From Ponticaulis sp. (GTDB taxonomy: Bacteria > Pseudomonadota > Alphaproteobacteria > Caulobacterales > Hyphomonadaceae): 64,000 nt of DNA. Numbering within the stretch: the stretch's first letter is position 1; each line of letters starts with the position of its first letter. A program made the translations under genes and the position numbers. This document shows, one piece after another, positions 1 to 8,385 of the stretch. The stretch spans positions 186,001 through 250,000 of the forward strand of contig NZLU01000023.1 of assembly GCA_002692725.1 (NCBI GenBank), read 5' to 3'. The notes below the pieces were generated by a model, which saw only the letters and a program-made list of their open reading frames with translations, made no database searches and was not told the origin of the DNA.

Positions 1-588
1 GCCGTCACAGAATTGCACAATGATGGAGTGGGACGCCTGTTGAGCCATAAGTCGTTGCTCGGCCCATTCCAATGCTTCACCATCCACGTTTTCTTTCAGA
101 AGGTCCGGGTGAAACATTGGGGACAGATCGGTTGGTATGTCGGTCTGGTGATCAAATGATCGATAAACCACGTGTAAGAGGTCGCACAGTCTGCCTGGCA
201 AAATTGGAGAGCCATCCTTCATCCAGTCGATACGAGATTTGCCGCCATGCCAGCTGTCGGTGGTATAACCCAGAACTTCGTAAGGAATGGCGGCTCTCAG
301 AAGAAATTTCTCAAGAGAATGAACGGCGGTAACGAGTGTATCCAGATCGCAGTGTTTATTGAGCGAGTTGGAATGGTCAATCAGCAGGACCACGCGCGTA
401 TCCTGTAATGAACCGGTCCACGATTTTAGAGTTTCAGTTACACGGTCCAAATGAGCTTCGAGATCGTATATTTTGCGGCAGGCATTCTCGAACTTTTGTA
501 CCATCGAACCGCGAGAGAGATGGCCGGGTTGAGGGATGTCCGCTGCGCGAGTCTCCCGATCATTTTCGGTCGTGTAAATGTTGTACAC
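1..588 (-). CDS. CobT-like von Willebrand A domain protein (3' end beyond window)
   Basis: An open minus-strand frame runs from 618 off the left edge. The translation matches the C-terminal vWA domain of cobaltochelatase subunit CobT: a start like the CobT YRVFTTEFD region (here VYNIYTTEND), a MIDAS-like LLIDHSNSL, then YEVLGYTTDSWHGGKSR, PGRLCDLLHVVY, LLKENVDGEALEWA and FCDG. There is no ATG before the conserved part. GTG at 588 has GAGGGGG just upstream and is the likely start, which gives a protein without the long acidic N-terminal half of canonical CobT (about 600 aa). It may be a stand-alone vWA protein of a CobS/CobT-like AAA-vWA pair, as some large phages carry, or a 5'-truncated relic. 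The MIDAS DxSxS pattern is kept, but the canonical GSMRG context is not. The homology is clear; a role in cobalamin synthesis is doubtful. Confidence 0.75.
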   Translation of the reverse strand, partial: MYNIYTTENDRETRAADIPQPGHLSRGSMVQKFENACRKIYDLEAHLDRVTETLKSWTGSLQDTRVVLLIDHSNSLNKHCDLDTLVTAVHSLEKFLLRAAIPYEVLGYTTDSWHGGKSRIDWMKDGSPILPGRLCDLLHVVYRSFDHQTDIPTDLSPMFHPDLLKENVDGEALEWAEQRLMAQQASHSIIVQFCDG

Positions 589-805
589 ATCATCCCCCTC
601 GGGACCATTTTGATTAGCCTAGGTTGTCAGCGGTCATAAGTGAAGTCGATGTTTCGTGAGTAGATGTCGACATCGTTCCACACGCAGCTTTTTCTTATGA
701 CTGGCGGCCTTCTGGCGTGGGCGTGACGTAAGGCTGGCGTGGCGTGTTGGCGGGGTTTTGCGCTTTTTGAGGAAATTCTGTAATCGAATGTCTTCAGGAG
801 AACTC

Positions 806-1264
806 ATGTCCTACAAAACTGATACCGCCAAGATCAAACGCTGGCGCGAAGAGCGTCACTGGTCGCAGGAACATCTGGCTGAGCTGGCAGGTGTGGGGTT
901 GCGCACCATACAGCGCATAGAAAATGGCCAGCCTGCCTCACCGGATTCGCTGAAGGCACTGGCGAGCGCTTATCAGGTGGATGTTGCCGCGCTTTATGTT
1001 GATCCGTATGCCGAGGCAGCTGCGATCGTGAAACAAAAGAATGCGAAGTCGAACGCGGCACTTCAGTTGTCCTTCTGGATCCATCTGGCCAGCTGGGCCA
1101 TCGGAATGGCTGTGTTTGCGGCCATCAGTCTCGGCGCTGGCGTCGACTATTGGGTGATGAAATGGCCAACCCTGTGGTGGACGGTCGGCCTCATCTCGCA
1201 CGGGGCGACGGTTGCCATTGTCTGGGTTGCGCTACGCTATCAGGAAGAGCATCAGCCCGTTTAA
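806..1264 (+). CDS. XRE-family HTH regulator with C-terminal 2TM domain
   Basis: 152 aa. Residues about 8-60 form a Cro/C1-type helix-turn-helix (WSQEHLAELAGVGLRTIQRIENG). Residues about 88-145 hold two hydrophobic segments typical of the small 2TM domain, so this is probably a membrane-tethered DNA-binding protein. ATG at 806 is chosen because AGGAG lies 5 bases upstream; a longer frame from 758 has no such signal. The ligand and targets are unknown. It stands alone, with the P-loop gene 160 bp downstream on the same strand. Confidence 0.8.
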   Translation: MSYKTDTAKIKRWREERHWSQEHLAELAGVGLRTIQRIENGQPASPDSLKALASAYQVDVAALYVDPYAEAAAIVKQKNAKSNAALQLSFWIHLASWAIGMAVFAAISLGAGVDYWVMKWPTLWWTVGLISHGATVAIVWVALRYQEEHQPV

Positions 1265-1424
1265 GCTGGGTGAGCCGAATGGCCGGCTGAGTGACCACTA
1301 CGCGGATAGGTTCCGCATGATGAATATTTGCGCCCATATTGGCTTTCTTTTGGTCCCCGGACTGTAGAGTTGTGTACCTCTTTTCGCTCAGATATGACCG
1401 GGCTTGGCGCGATTGGAGCTGTCC

Positions 1425-1937
1425 ATGCCGGAACTCATTTTCATCACCGGATTGCCAGGGTCTGGCAAATCGACACTTACGCGCAAATTGGCAGGGCGAA
1501 GCGAAAAGTCGTTTCTGCTGCCTGTCGACGATATTCGCCAGATGGTGGTGTCCGGCTATCTGACGCCAGAAAGTCAGAGCGGATTTTTAGCCGAACTCAA
1601 TCGTCAATTCATGCTTGAGCGCGAAGCTGCCAGCCTGCTGGCCAATCATTATCTGATGGCGGGGTATGATGTGGTGGTCGAGGATGTCTGTCTTCCGCCG
1701 GGCTTTCTGGCTCATTTCGAGCGGGAATTCCGAACGGCGCTTTCGAAAATGATCCTGCTCAATCCTTCGGAAGCGGTCATCCGTGCGCGTCTGGAAGCGC
1801 GTGGCGACCCGCATGATGAGACGTTTCTGGACGCTCTGCCAGCGCTCTATCCACTCATCCAAAGTCAGAACTGGGATGGCTGGCAGGTGATCGATACGTC
1901 GGATATGACACTGGACGCAACGCTGGCGACGATTTGA
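1425..1937 (+). CDS. P-loop ATP-binding kinase-like protein (zeta toxin/AAA_33 type)
   Basis: 170 aa. It begins MPELIFITGLPGSGKST, so the Walker A loop (GLPGSGKS) lies at residues 9-16, followed by a VDDIRQM segment and a later VVVEDVCLPPGF strand as in small nucleoside/zeta-toxin-like kinases. ATG 1425 has GGAG 6 bases upstream (1415-1418); a TTG start at 1404 would add seven residues. No antitoxin gene is next to it, so a toxin role is not supported. Probably a cytoplasmic small-molecule kinase of unknown substrate. Confidence 0.7.
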   Translation: MPELIFITGLPGSGKSTLTRKLAGRSEKSFLLPVDDIRQMVVSGYLTPESQSGFLAELNRQFMLEREAASLLANHYLMAGYDVVVEDVCLPPGFLAHFEREFRTALSKMILLNPSEAVIRARLEARGDPHDETFLDALPALYPLIQSQNWDGWQVIDTSDMTLDATLATI

Positions 1938-2105
1938 ATTTTTCTTCTAATTTTCAATGATGCCTGTGTGTTTGAGGGCAGAGGCGAACAAATTTCTATC
2001 GTCGCAAGATAATAGGGTGTGGACTTCTGTTTTACGTTGAAGCTTGCAGCTATACCGGCTAATCGAACCCGAACAAGTTTATTTGTCAGTCTACCGGGGG
2101 CAGCC

Positions 2106-2819
2106 ATGACAACGAACGGTGTAATTTACATCGCCTTTGGCGAATACTATGTGAACCAAAGCATTTTTTCTGCTGAAAGCCTCAAACGTCACAATCCGGA
2201 TTTGCCGGTTACTCTGTTCACTGACAAAGAGCTGTCGTCGCCTTTTATTGACCAGGTCGAGTTGATTGAGCCGGGGCATAAGCGAGCGAAAGTCGATTTC
2301 ATAGACAAAGGTCCATACGATCGGTCGATCTACATCGACAGCGACACAAAAATTGTCGCTGATATCACTGACGTTTTTGGAATTTTGGACCGTTTCGATG
2401 TCGCAGGCGTGCATGACTTCAGCCGCAAAAGTTCTCGTTGGTGCGACATTCCTGAATATGATGAAATTCCGTATGCCTTCCCTGAATTCAATGGCGGGGT
2501 GCTTTTATTCAAAAAATGCGAGGCGACAGATACTCTGTTCAACATGTGGCGCGAATATTTCCAGAAATACAAGCATATGACCAACGGGCAGGACCAAGCT
2601 TCGTTGCGTATCTCACTCTGGAGAAGCGGTGTTCAACTGCATTCCTTGCCAACGGAGTTCAATGTCCGCAATCAGGCCCAACGCAATAAGATGAGACGTC
2701 GTGCTAAAGGCGAAGCGGATAAAATGCTTATGAAGCCGCGTATTTTACATTGGCATGGTCTGGAAGATGACAACCCGCTCAGATTGCTCCGATCAAAGTT
2801 TCGGCCAATGCCATATTGA
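2106..2819 (+). CDS. GT-A fold glycosyltransferase-like protein
   Basis: 237 aa. The N-terminus (GVIYIAFGEYYVNQSIFSAESLKRHNPDLPVTLFTD) reads as a Rossmann-like nucleotide-sugar domain of the GT8 / nucleotide-diphospho-sugar transferase type. YIDSDTKI at about 76-83 supplies the metal-binding DxD (Asp78, Asp80), and ILHWHG near the end is a common closing motif. ATG 2106 follows a G-rich stretch; the longer frame from 2019 codes for nothing recognisable. Donor and acceptor are unknown and it is not clustered with other sugar genes here. Confidence 0.65.
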   Translation: MTTNGVIYIAFGEYYVNQSIFSAESLKRHNPDLPVTLFTDKELSSPFIDQVELIEPGHKRAKVDFIDKGPYDRSIYIDSDTKIVADITDVFGILDRFDVAGVHDFSRKSSRWCDIPEYDEIPYAFPEFNGGVLLFKKCEATDTLFNMWREYFQKYKHMTNGQDQASLRISLWRSGVQLHSLPTEFNVRNQAQRNKMRRRAKGEADKMLMKPRILHWHGLEDDNPLRLLRSKFRPMPY

Positions 2820-2910
2820 CGCTTAGTTGAAACCGAGGGCCCACGACTCGCTTCGTTCATCGGGTTGTTGTTTCTTTCCGAAGATCGAAAAGTCAGTCAA
2901 GGCGAAGAAC

Positions 2911-3204
2911 ATGGATCAGACCACACAGGATAAAATCGAGGCGGCTGCCTTCCGTCGGCTGGTGTCGCACCTGCAATCTCATCCGGAAGTGCAGAATATC
3001 GATCTGATGATTCTTGCGGATTTCTGCCGGAATTGCCTGTCGGACTGGTATCTCGAGGCTGCCGAAGCCGAGGGCGTTGACATTTCGAAAGCCGAGGCTC
3101 GGGAATATATTCACGGCATGCCATATGAGGCTTGGAAAGCCAGCCAGCCTGAGGCCACACCCGAACAATTAGCGGCGTTCAAAGCCCGTAAAGACGGAAA
3201 ATAA
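2911..3204 (+). CDS. DUF1244 family protein
   Basis: 97 aa, almost entirely the DUF1244 domain. It carries the family's AAAFRRLVSHLQ, VQNIDLMILADFCRNCLSDWY and AREYIHGMPYEAWK blocks, including the conserved FCRNCLSxWY. The domain is widespread in Alphaproteobacteria and has no established biochemical role. ATG 2911 is preceded by AAGGCGAAG and matches the usual family start; the longer upstream frame lacks homology. Confidence 0.85.
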   Translation: MDQTTQDKIEAAAFRRLVSHLQSHPEVQNIDLMILADFCRNCLSDWYLEAAEAEGVDISKAEAREYIHGMPYEAWKASQPEATPEQLAAFKARKDGK

Positions 3205-3317
3205 ATCGAGAGCTATTTGCCGTTCCGCGTAATGACGCTCTGTCAGTGCGACACTGTGCGGTCTGGCGGGGCATAAAAAAGCAAAGGCATATCTCCTTAA
3301 AATACCGGGAGGAAAAT

Positions 3318-3647
3318 ATGCGTTGGCTCGTTATGTCGGCTCTGGCCGTTTCGCTGACAGTGCCGTGTCTGGCAGAAGGCAACGCCTATGCGGGCAAGAT
3401 GCGGTTCGGTATATGCAGCCAATGCCATGGTCCTGACGGACGCGGTTTAGAGTCGATCAGCACACCAAGACTTGCCGGTCAGCGTCCCTATTATCTCAAA
3501 CGCCAGCTTCAGAACTTCCAGAAAGGCATTCGCGGCACACATTCCGAGGATGAAAAGGGCAAGATGATGCGCCCCATGGCCATGACGCTTGAAGACGAGC
3601 AGGCGATTGACGACGTCATCGCCTATATCGTCACACTGCCGGAGTGA
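3318..3647 (+). CDS. Secreted class I cytochrome c
   Basis: 109 aa. A signal peptide (about 1-19, cleavage near CLA-EG) leads into CSQCH at 33-37, the covalent heme c attachment site. A Met-rich MMRPMAM segment at about 86-92 can give the axial Met, and an amphipathic C-terminal helix follows (AIDDVIAYIVTL). The layout resembles small c4/c553-type cytochromes that carry electrons in the periplasm. GGAGG lies just before ATG 3318. No oxidase genes are adjacent. Confidence 0.85.
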   Translation: MRWLVMSALAVSLTVPCLAEGNAYAGKMRFGICSQCHGPDGRGLESISTPRLAGQRPYYLKRQLQNFQKGIRGTHSEDEKGKMMRPMAMTLEDEQAIDDVIAYIVTLPE

Positions 3648-3790
3648 CCTGAAACGTCTTGGTTCAGGGACTTTGTGCGCGAAATTTTTCAGTCCTGCCG
3701 AGAAGAGCAATTTCGCGCCGAAAGTGTCTGAATTATTAAACTTGTTCGGGCATATTAGTCGCAGTGTTTAGCTGGAAATGAGTATATCCG

Positions 3791-4420
3791 ATGTCTCTGA
3801 CCCTCCATTATGCGAAGGGCTCTACGGCGACGATCCCACAGCTGGTGATCGAGGAAGCTGAACTCGGTTATTCGCTGAAGGAATTAGTGTCGTCTGTCAG
3901 CAACGAGTTTTTGGTAAAACAGGCTCTGGATTTGCCAAGTGCCCGCGTTCCGGCTCTGGAAGATGGCAGCCTCGTTGTGTTTGAAACCGGCGCCATCATC
4001 CTTCATTTGCTGACCAAGCCAGAAATCTCTTATCTGGCTCCCACGCCCGGCAGTGCCGCTTACGCCAAGTTTCTGCAATGGCTGTTCTATCTGGGCAGCG
4101 CGCCGATGATGGCAATACTCGAACATGCCCACCCGGAACGTTGGTGTGTCAGCGAGGATGACCGGTTTTTTCTGAAGCGTAGCGCAGAACGTCGGCTGAC
4201 CACACAATGTGACCTCCTGAATGCCAATGTCGCCGATGGTCAGTTTCTCACTTACGGATTTTCGGTGCTCGATCTGTTTCTGACCGAGCTGGCACGCTGG
4301 AGTGTTGAGTTCGAACTTCCCATGCAATCCTGGTCCAATCTCGAGCGCATTGTTGAAGCCACTCGCGCGCGGCCCGCCTATCAACGCATGATGGACAGGC
4401 AGGGGATCACATGGCCATAA
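3791..4420 (+). CDS. Glutathione S-transferase family protein
   Basis: 209 aa. The N-terminal thioredoxin-like half has the beta-alpha-beta start (LTLHYAKGSTATIPQLVIEEAEL) and ARVPALEDGSLVVFETGAIILHLL, the family cis-Pro and Glu-Thr glutathione-binding segment (VPAL, FETGAI). The C-terminal half is the all-helical domain. It starts 143 bp after the cytochrome and is followed 6 bp later by the DUF3052 gene, so these two are probably cotranscribed. The substrate cannot be told. Confidence 0.8.
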   Translation: MSLTLHYAKGSTATIPQLVIEEAELGYSLKELVSSVSNEFLVKQALDLPSARVPALEDGSLVVFETGAIILHLLTKPEISYLAPTPGSAAYAKFLQWLFYLGSAPMMAILEHAHPERWCVSEDDRFFLKRSAERRLTTQCDLLNANVADGQFLTYGFSVLDLFLTELARWSVEFELPMQSWSNLERIVEATRARPAYQRMMDRQGITWP

Positions 4421-4426
4421 TCTGAC

Positions 4427-4831
4427 ATGCCTCAGACCCATGGATATTCCGGCAAGCCCCTTTTTCAGAAACTCGGGATGAAGCCAGGGTTTCGCGTCTT
4501 GCCGATTAACGCGCCGGATCAGTATTCGGATCTTGTCTCAGATGCCGAAGGCGTAAGCTTTGTTGATCAGGGCCCGGCAGAGCTCGTTCACCTCTTTTGT
4601 GCTCATCGCGCGGAACTGGAGGCTGGATATCAGTCCGCGCTTGATCAGGTCGAACCCGGAGGCATGCTCTGGGTCAGCTGGCCCAAGAAATCCTCCAAGC
4701 TCTTTGTAGACGTTACTGAGGATGATTTGCGGACCATCATCCTGCCCACAGGCTGGGTGGATGTGAAAGTGTGCGCCGTTGACGCTGACTGGTCAGGCCT
4801 CAAATTCCTGAAACGCAAAGCGAAGAAATAG
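4427..4831 (+). CDS. DUF3052 family protein
   Basis: 134 aa. The GYSGKPLFQKLGMKPG start and the LDQVEPGGMLWVSWPKKSSK ... TEDDLRTIILPTGWVDVKVCAVDADWSGLKF end match DUF3052. This short family looks like a partial Rossmann/methyltransferase-like fold but lacks a SAM-binding loop, and no biochemical role is known. It follows the GST gene by 6 bp, which argues for an operon. Confidence 0.75.
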   Translation: MPQTHGYSGKPLFQKLGMKPGFRVLPINAPDQYSDLVSDAEGVSFVDQGPAELVHLFCAHRAELEAGYQSALDQVEPGGMLWVSWPKKSSKLFVDVTEDDLRTIILPTGWVDVKVCAVDADWSGLKFLKRKAKK

Positions 4832-4925
4832 CTCAGCTTAACGCTCTGGTGATGTCGGCAGGGGATGGAATCGGGCGTTACGATCTTATCTGATAGGGCC
4901 TGTTCTTTGTTCGGAGCCTGTTGAT

Positions 4926-5915
4926 ATGACGAAACTTTCCATTCTTGAGCTGGGCAGGGTGCGGCAGAGATCAACCCGCCGGGACGCGCTTAATCATGCA
5001 CGCGATCTGGGGGTGAAGGCCGAAGACTTGGGCTTTGAACGCATCTGGGTGGCAGAGCACCATAATATGCCAGCCATTGTAACAGCCGCGACGTCAGTCG
5101 TGGTTGGGCATATCGCTGCTGCCACCTCTCGCATTCGGGTGGGCGCAGGCGGCGTAATGCTACCAAATCATTCGCCATATGTGATTGCCGAGCATTATGG
5201 GACGCTGGCTGAATTATATCCTGGCCGGATCGATCTCGGTCTTGGGCGCGCGCCTGGAACAGATGGAACGACCTTGATGCGGGCTTTGCGCCGCGATGCC
5301 ATGAGCGCAGAGCGGTTTCCGCAGGACGTGCAGGAATTGCAGGCCTGGCTCGGGGCGCCTCAGTCAGGGCAGAAAATCGAAGCGGTGCCAGGTTCCGGTA
5401 CAAATGTTCCGATCTGGATTCTCGGCTCTAGCCTGTTTGGAGCACAGCTCGCTGCCGAACTCGGACTGCCATACGCGTTCGCTTCTCATTTCGCGCCGCA
5501 GGCTTTGGATGTGGCGCTGAAAACCTATCGCGAGCGTTTTAAGCCGTCTGAGACACTGAAAGAACCTTACGCCATGGCCGGGCTGTCCATTGTTGCTGCA
5601 GACAGTGATGAAGAGGCTGAATTCCTGTCCAGTTCGGCGAAAATGTCTGTGGCCGATCTGTTCCGCGGGCAACGCTATGACATGAAGCCGCCCATCGAAA
5701 ATATGGATGATTACTGGACGCCGCAGGAGAAGGCGCAGGCTCAGACCATGATGTCGTGCTCGATTGTTGGCGGGCCAGAAACAGTACGCGACGGGCTGGA
5801 AGCCTTCAGGGACCGAACCGCAGCGGACGAATTCATCATCATGTCGGACACGTGGGATATCGACAAACGCTTCAGATCGCTTGAGATCATTGCTGAAGCA
5901 GGCGAAGGTCTGTGA
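4926..5915 (+). CDS. LLM-class flavin-dependent oxidoreductase
   Basis: 329 aa. Luciferase-like monooxygenase with the family marks FERIWVAEHHNMPAI, RVGAGGVMLPNHSPYVIAEHYGTL and RIDLGLGRAPGTD. This subgroup (MsnO8-like) binds FMN supplied by a separate reductase; the substrate is not inferable. ATG 4926 sits at the family start. A SUKH-like gene follows closely, but functional linkage is not obvious. Confidence 0.85.
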   Translation: MTKLSILELGRVRQRSTRRDALNHARDLGVKAEDLGFERIWVAEHHNMPAIVTAATSVVVGHIAAATSRIRVGAGGVMLPNHSPYVIAEHYGTLAELYPGRIDLGLGRAPGTDGTTLMRALRRDAMSAERFPQDVQELQAWLGAPQSGQKIEAVPGSGTNVPIWILGSSLFGAQLAAELGLPYAFASHFAPQALDVALKTYRERFKPSETLKEPYAMAGLSIVAADSDEEAEFLSSSAKMSVADLFRGQRYDMKPPIENMDDYWTPQEKAQAQTMMSCSIVGGPETVRDGLEAFRDRTAADEFIIMSDTWDIDKRFRSLEIIAEAGEGL

Positions 5916-5950
5916 CGATCTCAACACGGCATTCAGGAGACCGTCAGGGC

Positions 5951-6358
5951 ATGGCCTTTTCTTTCGAAGCACAAAAGCCACCCGCCTCAGATGAAGCTCT
6001 GGGTGAGCTGACCGACACGTTCGGTCACATCCTGCCCGAATCCTATCTGGCTCTGCTGAAATATTCCAATGGCGGGGAATGGTCCCTGGCCGTTGAACCT
6101 TTTGACTTCGTGCTGTTCGAGGTGCCGATCGTGATTGGTAATCTGAGAGGCACAGACTTTACGGAAGTGTTTCCAGACTGCTTGCCGATTGGTGGTGATG
6201 GTATGACCGAATATATCGCACTTGATTTCTCAATTAAACCGGCACGCGTTGTGGCCATTGATGCGACAGAGGACGACCCGGAGACCGCGATTTATCCTGT
6301 GTCTGCTTCGATCGAGGAGTTTATCAGTCTCATCGGAACCGAGCCGGAAGAGAGCTGA
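5951..6358 (+). CDS. SMI1/KNR4 (SUKH) domain protein
   Basis: 135 aa. LPESYLALLKYSNGGEWSL is the hallmark beginning of SUKH domains, followed by the acidic beta-rich body. SUKH proteins are often immunity proteins for contact-dependent toxins, but no toxin is seen nearby, so a general protein-binding role is equally possible. Two starts are credible: GTG at 5912, overlapping the upstream stop, and ATG at 5951 with AGGAGA 10 bases upstream. The latter is listed. Confidence 0.65.
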   Translation: MAFSFEAQKPPASDEALGELTDTFGHILPESYLALLKYSNGGEWSLAVEPFDFVLFEVPIVIGNLRGTDFTEVFPDCLPIGGDGMTEYIALDFSIKPARVVAIDATEDDPETAIYPVSASIEEFISLIGTEPEES

Positions 6359-6771
6359 TCGGCGTTAAACGTGTTTAAGTCTTTCTAATCCAATCTAAAG
6401 ATTGGAGTTCAGAGCTTTTCCAACTTTTGATTTATATTACATGACTGATTAATCAGAAGTATTTTCTTGTTAATAGGGGTCGTCTGAAGGTTAAATATTT
6501 CAGATTGCCCGGAAATAAACTATTAGCGTTTCTGTGGAAAACTCCCATGGAGAAATCAAAGAGGGGGCGTTGGTTTTGGGTAGTGAACAAAATCAGAAGA
6601 TTCAATTTGGACGACCGCCATGTGCTGTCAGTCAGTCTGCAGAAGTGAATTAACCATGCGATGCGACAATTCGCCAGCACAGGTCAGTAAAATTTCATCG
6701 AACCGGTTTTGGTTTCAGTCAGCGAATTCAACGAATTTGCGCGCACTTTAGTTTGCTCAAAGGAAATAATC
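6359..6771 (+). other. Non-coding interval with an 8-bp-arm palindrome
   Basis: No convincing gene lies here. At 6389-6406 is a perfect inverted repeat, TCCAATCT-AA-AGATTGGA. The 2-nt centre is too tight for a classic terminator, although moderately T-rich sequence follows, so it could be an operator or a weak terminator. The rest is AT-rich and presumably holds the promoter of the downstream chemoreceptor gene. Confidence 0.4.
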
Positions 6772-8262
6772 ATGGTCCGTTTCTTCGGGAAAGGCCGGGC
6801 AGACACAGGTGAGAAATATACGGCCCTCACCAGGTCTCAGGCTATAATCGAATTCGACACGACCGGTCGGATTCTCTACGCGAATGACATCTTCCTCTCA
6901 GTGGTCGGGTACGACCTCAATGAGGTTGTGGGTCAGCATCACTCAATCTTTGTGAATGAGAAAGAGCGCAATTCCAACGCCTATAAACAATTCTGGGCAG
7001 AGCTTGGCGCGGGACAGCCAGCTTCCGGTGAGTTTCATCGAAAAGCCAAGGATGGATCGGATATCTGGCTTTCAGCCTCGTATATGCCTGTGCTTGCGGA
7101 AGGTTCGTCGCGCGTCAAATCCGTGATCAAAGTCGCGACCGATATCACTGCCACGAAGATGACGGAAGCCGCTGCGAGGGCGCAAACCGAAGCGATTAAC
7201 CGATCGCAGGCCGTGATCCATTTCGATCTGCACGGCAATATCCAGTTTGCGAACGAGAATTTCTGCAAAACGCTGGGATACACACTGGACGAAATCCAAG
7301 GACGACATCACTCCATCTTCGTCGCGGAGGCAGATCGCGGACCGGAGTATGAGCGCTTCTGGAAGGAATTGCGGTCTGGCAAATTCCAGTCGGCGGAATA
7401 TCACCGGATCGGCAAGAACAATAAGGACGTCTACATCCAGGCGACTTACAACCCGATTTATGACGCCAATGATCAGATGACAGGTGTTGTGAAATTCGCA
7501 ACCGACGTTACGGCCATGGTGATGGATCGCAAACGGCGTGCGCAGATTTCAACCGAGATAGATCTCGACCTGTCCTCCATACAGGAGGAGGTGACCACGC
7601 TTGCCGCTCAGGCTCAACAGGCTGCCGCGTCGTCGACTGAAACCAATCAGAGCGTTGAGAGCGTTGCTGCCGGATCAACTCAGCTGGCGGATTCCGTCAC
7701 TGAGATTTCACAACGCGTGGCCCGGGCCGGAGAAATCGCGAATGAGGCGGTTGAGAAGTCACATACCGCTGCTGACTTCATGCGGTCGCTTTCGCAGTCG
7801 GCAGATCAGATTTCCAACGTGGTCAGGCTGATTTCTGATATCGCGGAACAGACCAATCTGCTTGCGCTCAATGCGACGATTGAAGCCGCGCGGGCCGGTG
7901 AGGCCGGCAAGGGCTTTGCCGTGGTTGCAAGCGAAGTCAAAGCTCTGGCGGGCCAGTCCGCACGGGCGACCGAAGAAATCACCGCGCAAATTCTGGATGT
8001 CCAGTCCGCAACGGGTGGGGCTTCAGAGGCGATCTCGCTGGTTGAGAAGGTGATTGAAGAGATGAGCTCGATCTCGCTGACGATCTCTGGCGCTGTCGAA
8101 GAACAGGCGACCGTGACCCAGGACATCTCGTCTAACATGGTCCATGCCAGCACCGCAGTTGGGAATATCTCGGCCAGCTTCGACTCCGTTGCCGCAGCGA
8201 CTGAACGCATCCGGGATGCGTCTGAAAAAGTGAAAGAACGGTCTGCCGCTCTAGCGAGCTGA
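6772..8262 (+). CDS. Soluble methyl-accepting chemotaxis protein with two PAS domains
   Basis: 496 aa. Two tandem PAS modules, each containing a QAxIxFDxxGxIxxANxxF ... GxHHSIFV pattern (about 20-130 and 143-265), precede an MCP signalling domain. The hairpin tip [35 protein letters not shown] is diagnostic. There is no transmembrane helix, so this is a cytoplasmic receptor like BdlA/Aer-type proteins, probably sensing redox or a small ligand through PAS and signalling through CheW/CheA. ATG 6772 has AAGGAAA upstream; the longer frame from 6709 is unsupported. No che genes lie in the window. Confidence 0.85.
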   Translation: MVRFFGKGRADTGEKYTALTRSQAIIEFDTTGRILYANDIFLSVVGYDLNEVVGQHHSIFVNEKERNSNAYKQFWAELGAGQPASGEFHRKAKDGSDIWLSASYMPVLAEGSSRVKSVIKVATDITATKMTEAAARAQTEAINRSQAVIHFDLHGNIQFANENFCKTLGYTLDEIQGRHHSIFVAEADRGPEYERFWKELRSGKFQSAEYHRIGKNNKDVYIQATYNPIYDANDQMTGVVKFATDVTAMVMDRKRRAQISTEIDLDLSSIQEEVTTLAAQAQQAAASSTETNQSVESVAAGSTQLADSVTEISQRVARAGEIANEAVEKSHTAADFMRSLSQSADQISNVVRLISDIAEQTNLLALNATIEAARAGEAGKGFAVVASEVKALAGQSARATEEITAQILDVQSATGGASEAISLVEKVIEEMSSISLTISGAVEEQATVTQDISSNMVHASTAVGNISASFDSVAAATERIRDASEKVKERSAALAS

Positions 8263-8282
8263 TCGCTCTTATTCCAATCACG

Positions 8283-8318
8283 GAGTGAAGGCGGCTGAGG
8301 CTGGCCTTCACTCTTTTT
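8283..8318 (+). terminator. Rho-independent terminator after the chemoreceptor gene
   Basis: GAGTGAAGGC (8283-8292) pairs perfectly with GCCTTCACTC (8304-8313), with an 11-nt loop followed directly by TTTTT. It lies 20 bp after the chemoreceptor stop codon. Confidence 0.9.
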
Positions 8319-8385
8319 GATTCTGCACATTGCCGTCTGAGTAGAGATAGATGTAAGGCCTGCGGTTCAGAACTGGACCGACTTT

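Noticed and set aside
72..639. Overlapping plus-strand frames at the left edge
   Set aside because: They are antisense to the minus-strand CobT-like vWA frame, which has clear homology and continuous coding to the edge.
1404..1937. P-loop gene as a zeta toxin of a toxin-antitoxin pair
   Set aside because: No small antitoxin gene is adjacent, and the Walker motifs alone fit many small kinases.
5951..6358. SUKH protein as immunity for a contact-dependent toxin
   Set aside because: No toxin, Rhs or secretion gene lies nearby; the domain also occurs in unrelated contexts.
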